Positions 59,551 through 60,016 of a DNA stretch of 60,016 nucleotides are shown here, piece by piece. The stretch's first letter is position 1. The number at the start of each line of letters is the position of its first letter. A program made the position numbers and the translations under genes. The notes below the pieces were generated by a model, which saw nothing but the letters and a program-made list of their open reading frames with translations, had not been told where the DNA came from and searched no databases. This stretch comes from Spirochaetota bacterium (GTDB lineage: Bacteria; Spirochaetota; UBA4802; JAGODF01): contig JARKUF010000001.1 in the NCBI GenBank assembly GCA_029974015.1, forward strand, positions 1-60,016. The letters are read 5' to 3'.

Positions 59551-60016
59551 CGGAAGTCCAAAGGGCGATTTAAGCGTGACGCTGCAGTATGTGAACTACA
59601 TCCAAAAAAAATTTCCCGCGCACGAATTTTGCGTCCACCATGTCGGACGTTTTATAAACCGAATTGAGAAGGACCGCGCTTATTTCGACTCGATAATCGA
59701 TGATGTCCGCGCTTCGGATGCCGTTCTGTGGGCCGTACCGCTCTACGTTTTTCTGGTCCCCTCGCAGTGCAAGCGCTTCATCGAGCTGGTGTGGGAACGC
59801 GGCGCGAAGGAGGCCTTCGAAGGCAAATATGCAGCTGTAATTACGACCTCTATTCACTTCTTCGACCACACGGCCCATAACTATCTGCGCGCAATTTCCG
59901 AGGACCTGGGGATGAAGTTCGCCGGTGCCTTTTCGCCAGACATGTTCGATATAATGAAGGAGGACGAGCGCGCCCGCCTGCTCCTGTTCGCGGAGGAGAT
60001 GCTTGAAATTATAGAG
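59531..60016 (+). CDS. Flavodoxin-like NAD(P)H-dependent oxidoreductase (3' partial)
   Basis: An ATG at 59531 overlaps the PadR gene by 20 bp and opens a frame that continues to the end of the window (162 codons). It starts with ISVLSGSPKGDLSVTL, the FMN-binding loop, and has AVPLYVFLVPSQCKRFIEL, characteristic of iron-sulfur-flavoprotein/FMN-reductase-type proteins. Coupling with the PadR regulator suggests it is the regulated enzyme. The stop codon lies outside the window. Confidence 0.82.
   Translation, partial: MKISVLSGSPKGDLSVTLQYVNYIQKKFPAHEFCVHHVGRFINRIEKDRAYFDSIIDDVRASDAVLWAVPLYVFLVPSQCKRFIELVWERGAKEAFEGKYAAVITTSIHFFDHTAHNYLRAISEDLGMKFAGAFSPDMFDIMKEDERARLLLFAEEMLEIIE

Overview
The window looks like a chromosomal segment of a flagellated, Gram-negative-type (double-membrane) bacterium, most probably a spirochaete (Spirochaetota, perhaps Leptospira-related). 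The basis is the mixture of genes: fliM, a CarD-type regulator next to a PIN/TRAM protein, a PPi-type phosphofructokinase, a eukaryote-like UDP-sugar pyrophosphorylase, many lipoproteins with relaxed lipoboxes, and a large-protein C-terminus at position 1 that vaguely recalls giant Leptospira proteins. The assignment is an inference; no rRNA or other marker proves it. No prophage, complete insertion sequence or CRISPR array is visible. One tRNA gene (Leu, anticodon CAA) is present.

Layout: 1-2210, AT-rich end of a very large protein ending in a C39-like cysteine peptidase, overlapped by a lipoprotein. 2335-9000, clpB, then PilZ protein, AAA+ ATPase and HAD phosphatase, convergent with hisD. 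9272-14049, sulfatase-fold lipoprotein, copper-exporting ATPase and M28 peptidase. 14289-20165, unknown protein, GAF-GGDEF diguanylate cyclase, TPR proteins and an inositol-phosphatase relative. 20176-23670, a minus-strand lipid-binding cluster (two SCP2-like proteins, a START-domain protein) with a membrane-bound AraC regulator. 23967-30194, YjbQ, a LysM lipoprotein, a beta-propeller-like exported protein, a GlpX homologue lacking key active-site residues, an aminotransferase and a YacP-type NYN protein. 30262-38640, thiolase, ferredoxin-nitroreductase, membrane proteases, tRNA-Leu, thioesterase, stand-alone MshEN protein, four-haem cytochrome and a pseudo-receiver protein. 38871-50294, HtrA lipoprotein, PBP1A, CarD, PIN-TRAM, flavoprotein, UDP-sugar pyrophosphorylase, exported proteins, fliM and an M23 peptidase. 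50740-60016, LysR regulator, ADP-forming acyl-CoA synthetase subunits, PPi-PFK, a broken HEAT protein, an SDR, DUF1330, a C_GCAxxG_C_C protein, a PadR regulator with a clear operator and a partial flavoprotein.

The most striking non-coding signal is a family of about fifteen related intergenic elements of about 100-190 bp. Each has a GC-rich hairpin (core CCCGCCCGCC-loop-GGCGGGCGGG), a conserved arm and AT-rich imperfect terminal inverted repeats ending in GGGAACCTCTAA-like sequence, sometimes bounded by TTAA. They separate many transcription units and in two places reach the stop codon of the adjoining gene.

The most striking coding observations are the GlpX homologue in which most metal ligands and the catalytic Thr are replaced, the M23 peptidase with a Cys in place of a zinc-ligand His, the site-2 protease fused to a beta-propeller, the lipid-binding cluster, and the C39-peptidase/lipoprotein pair.
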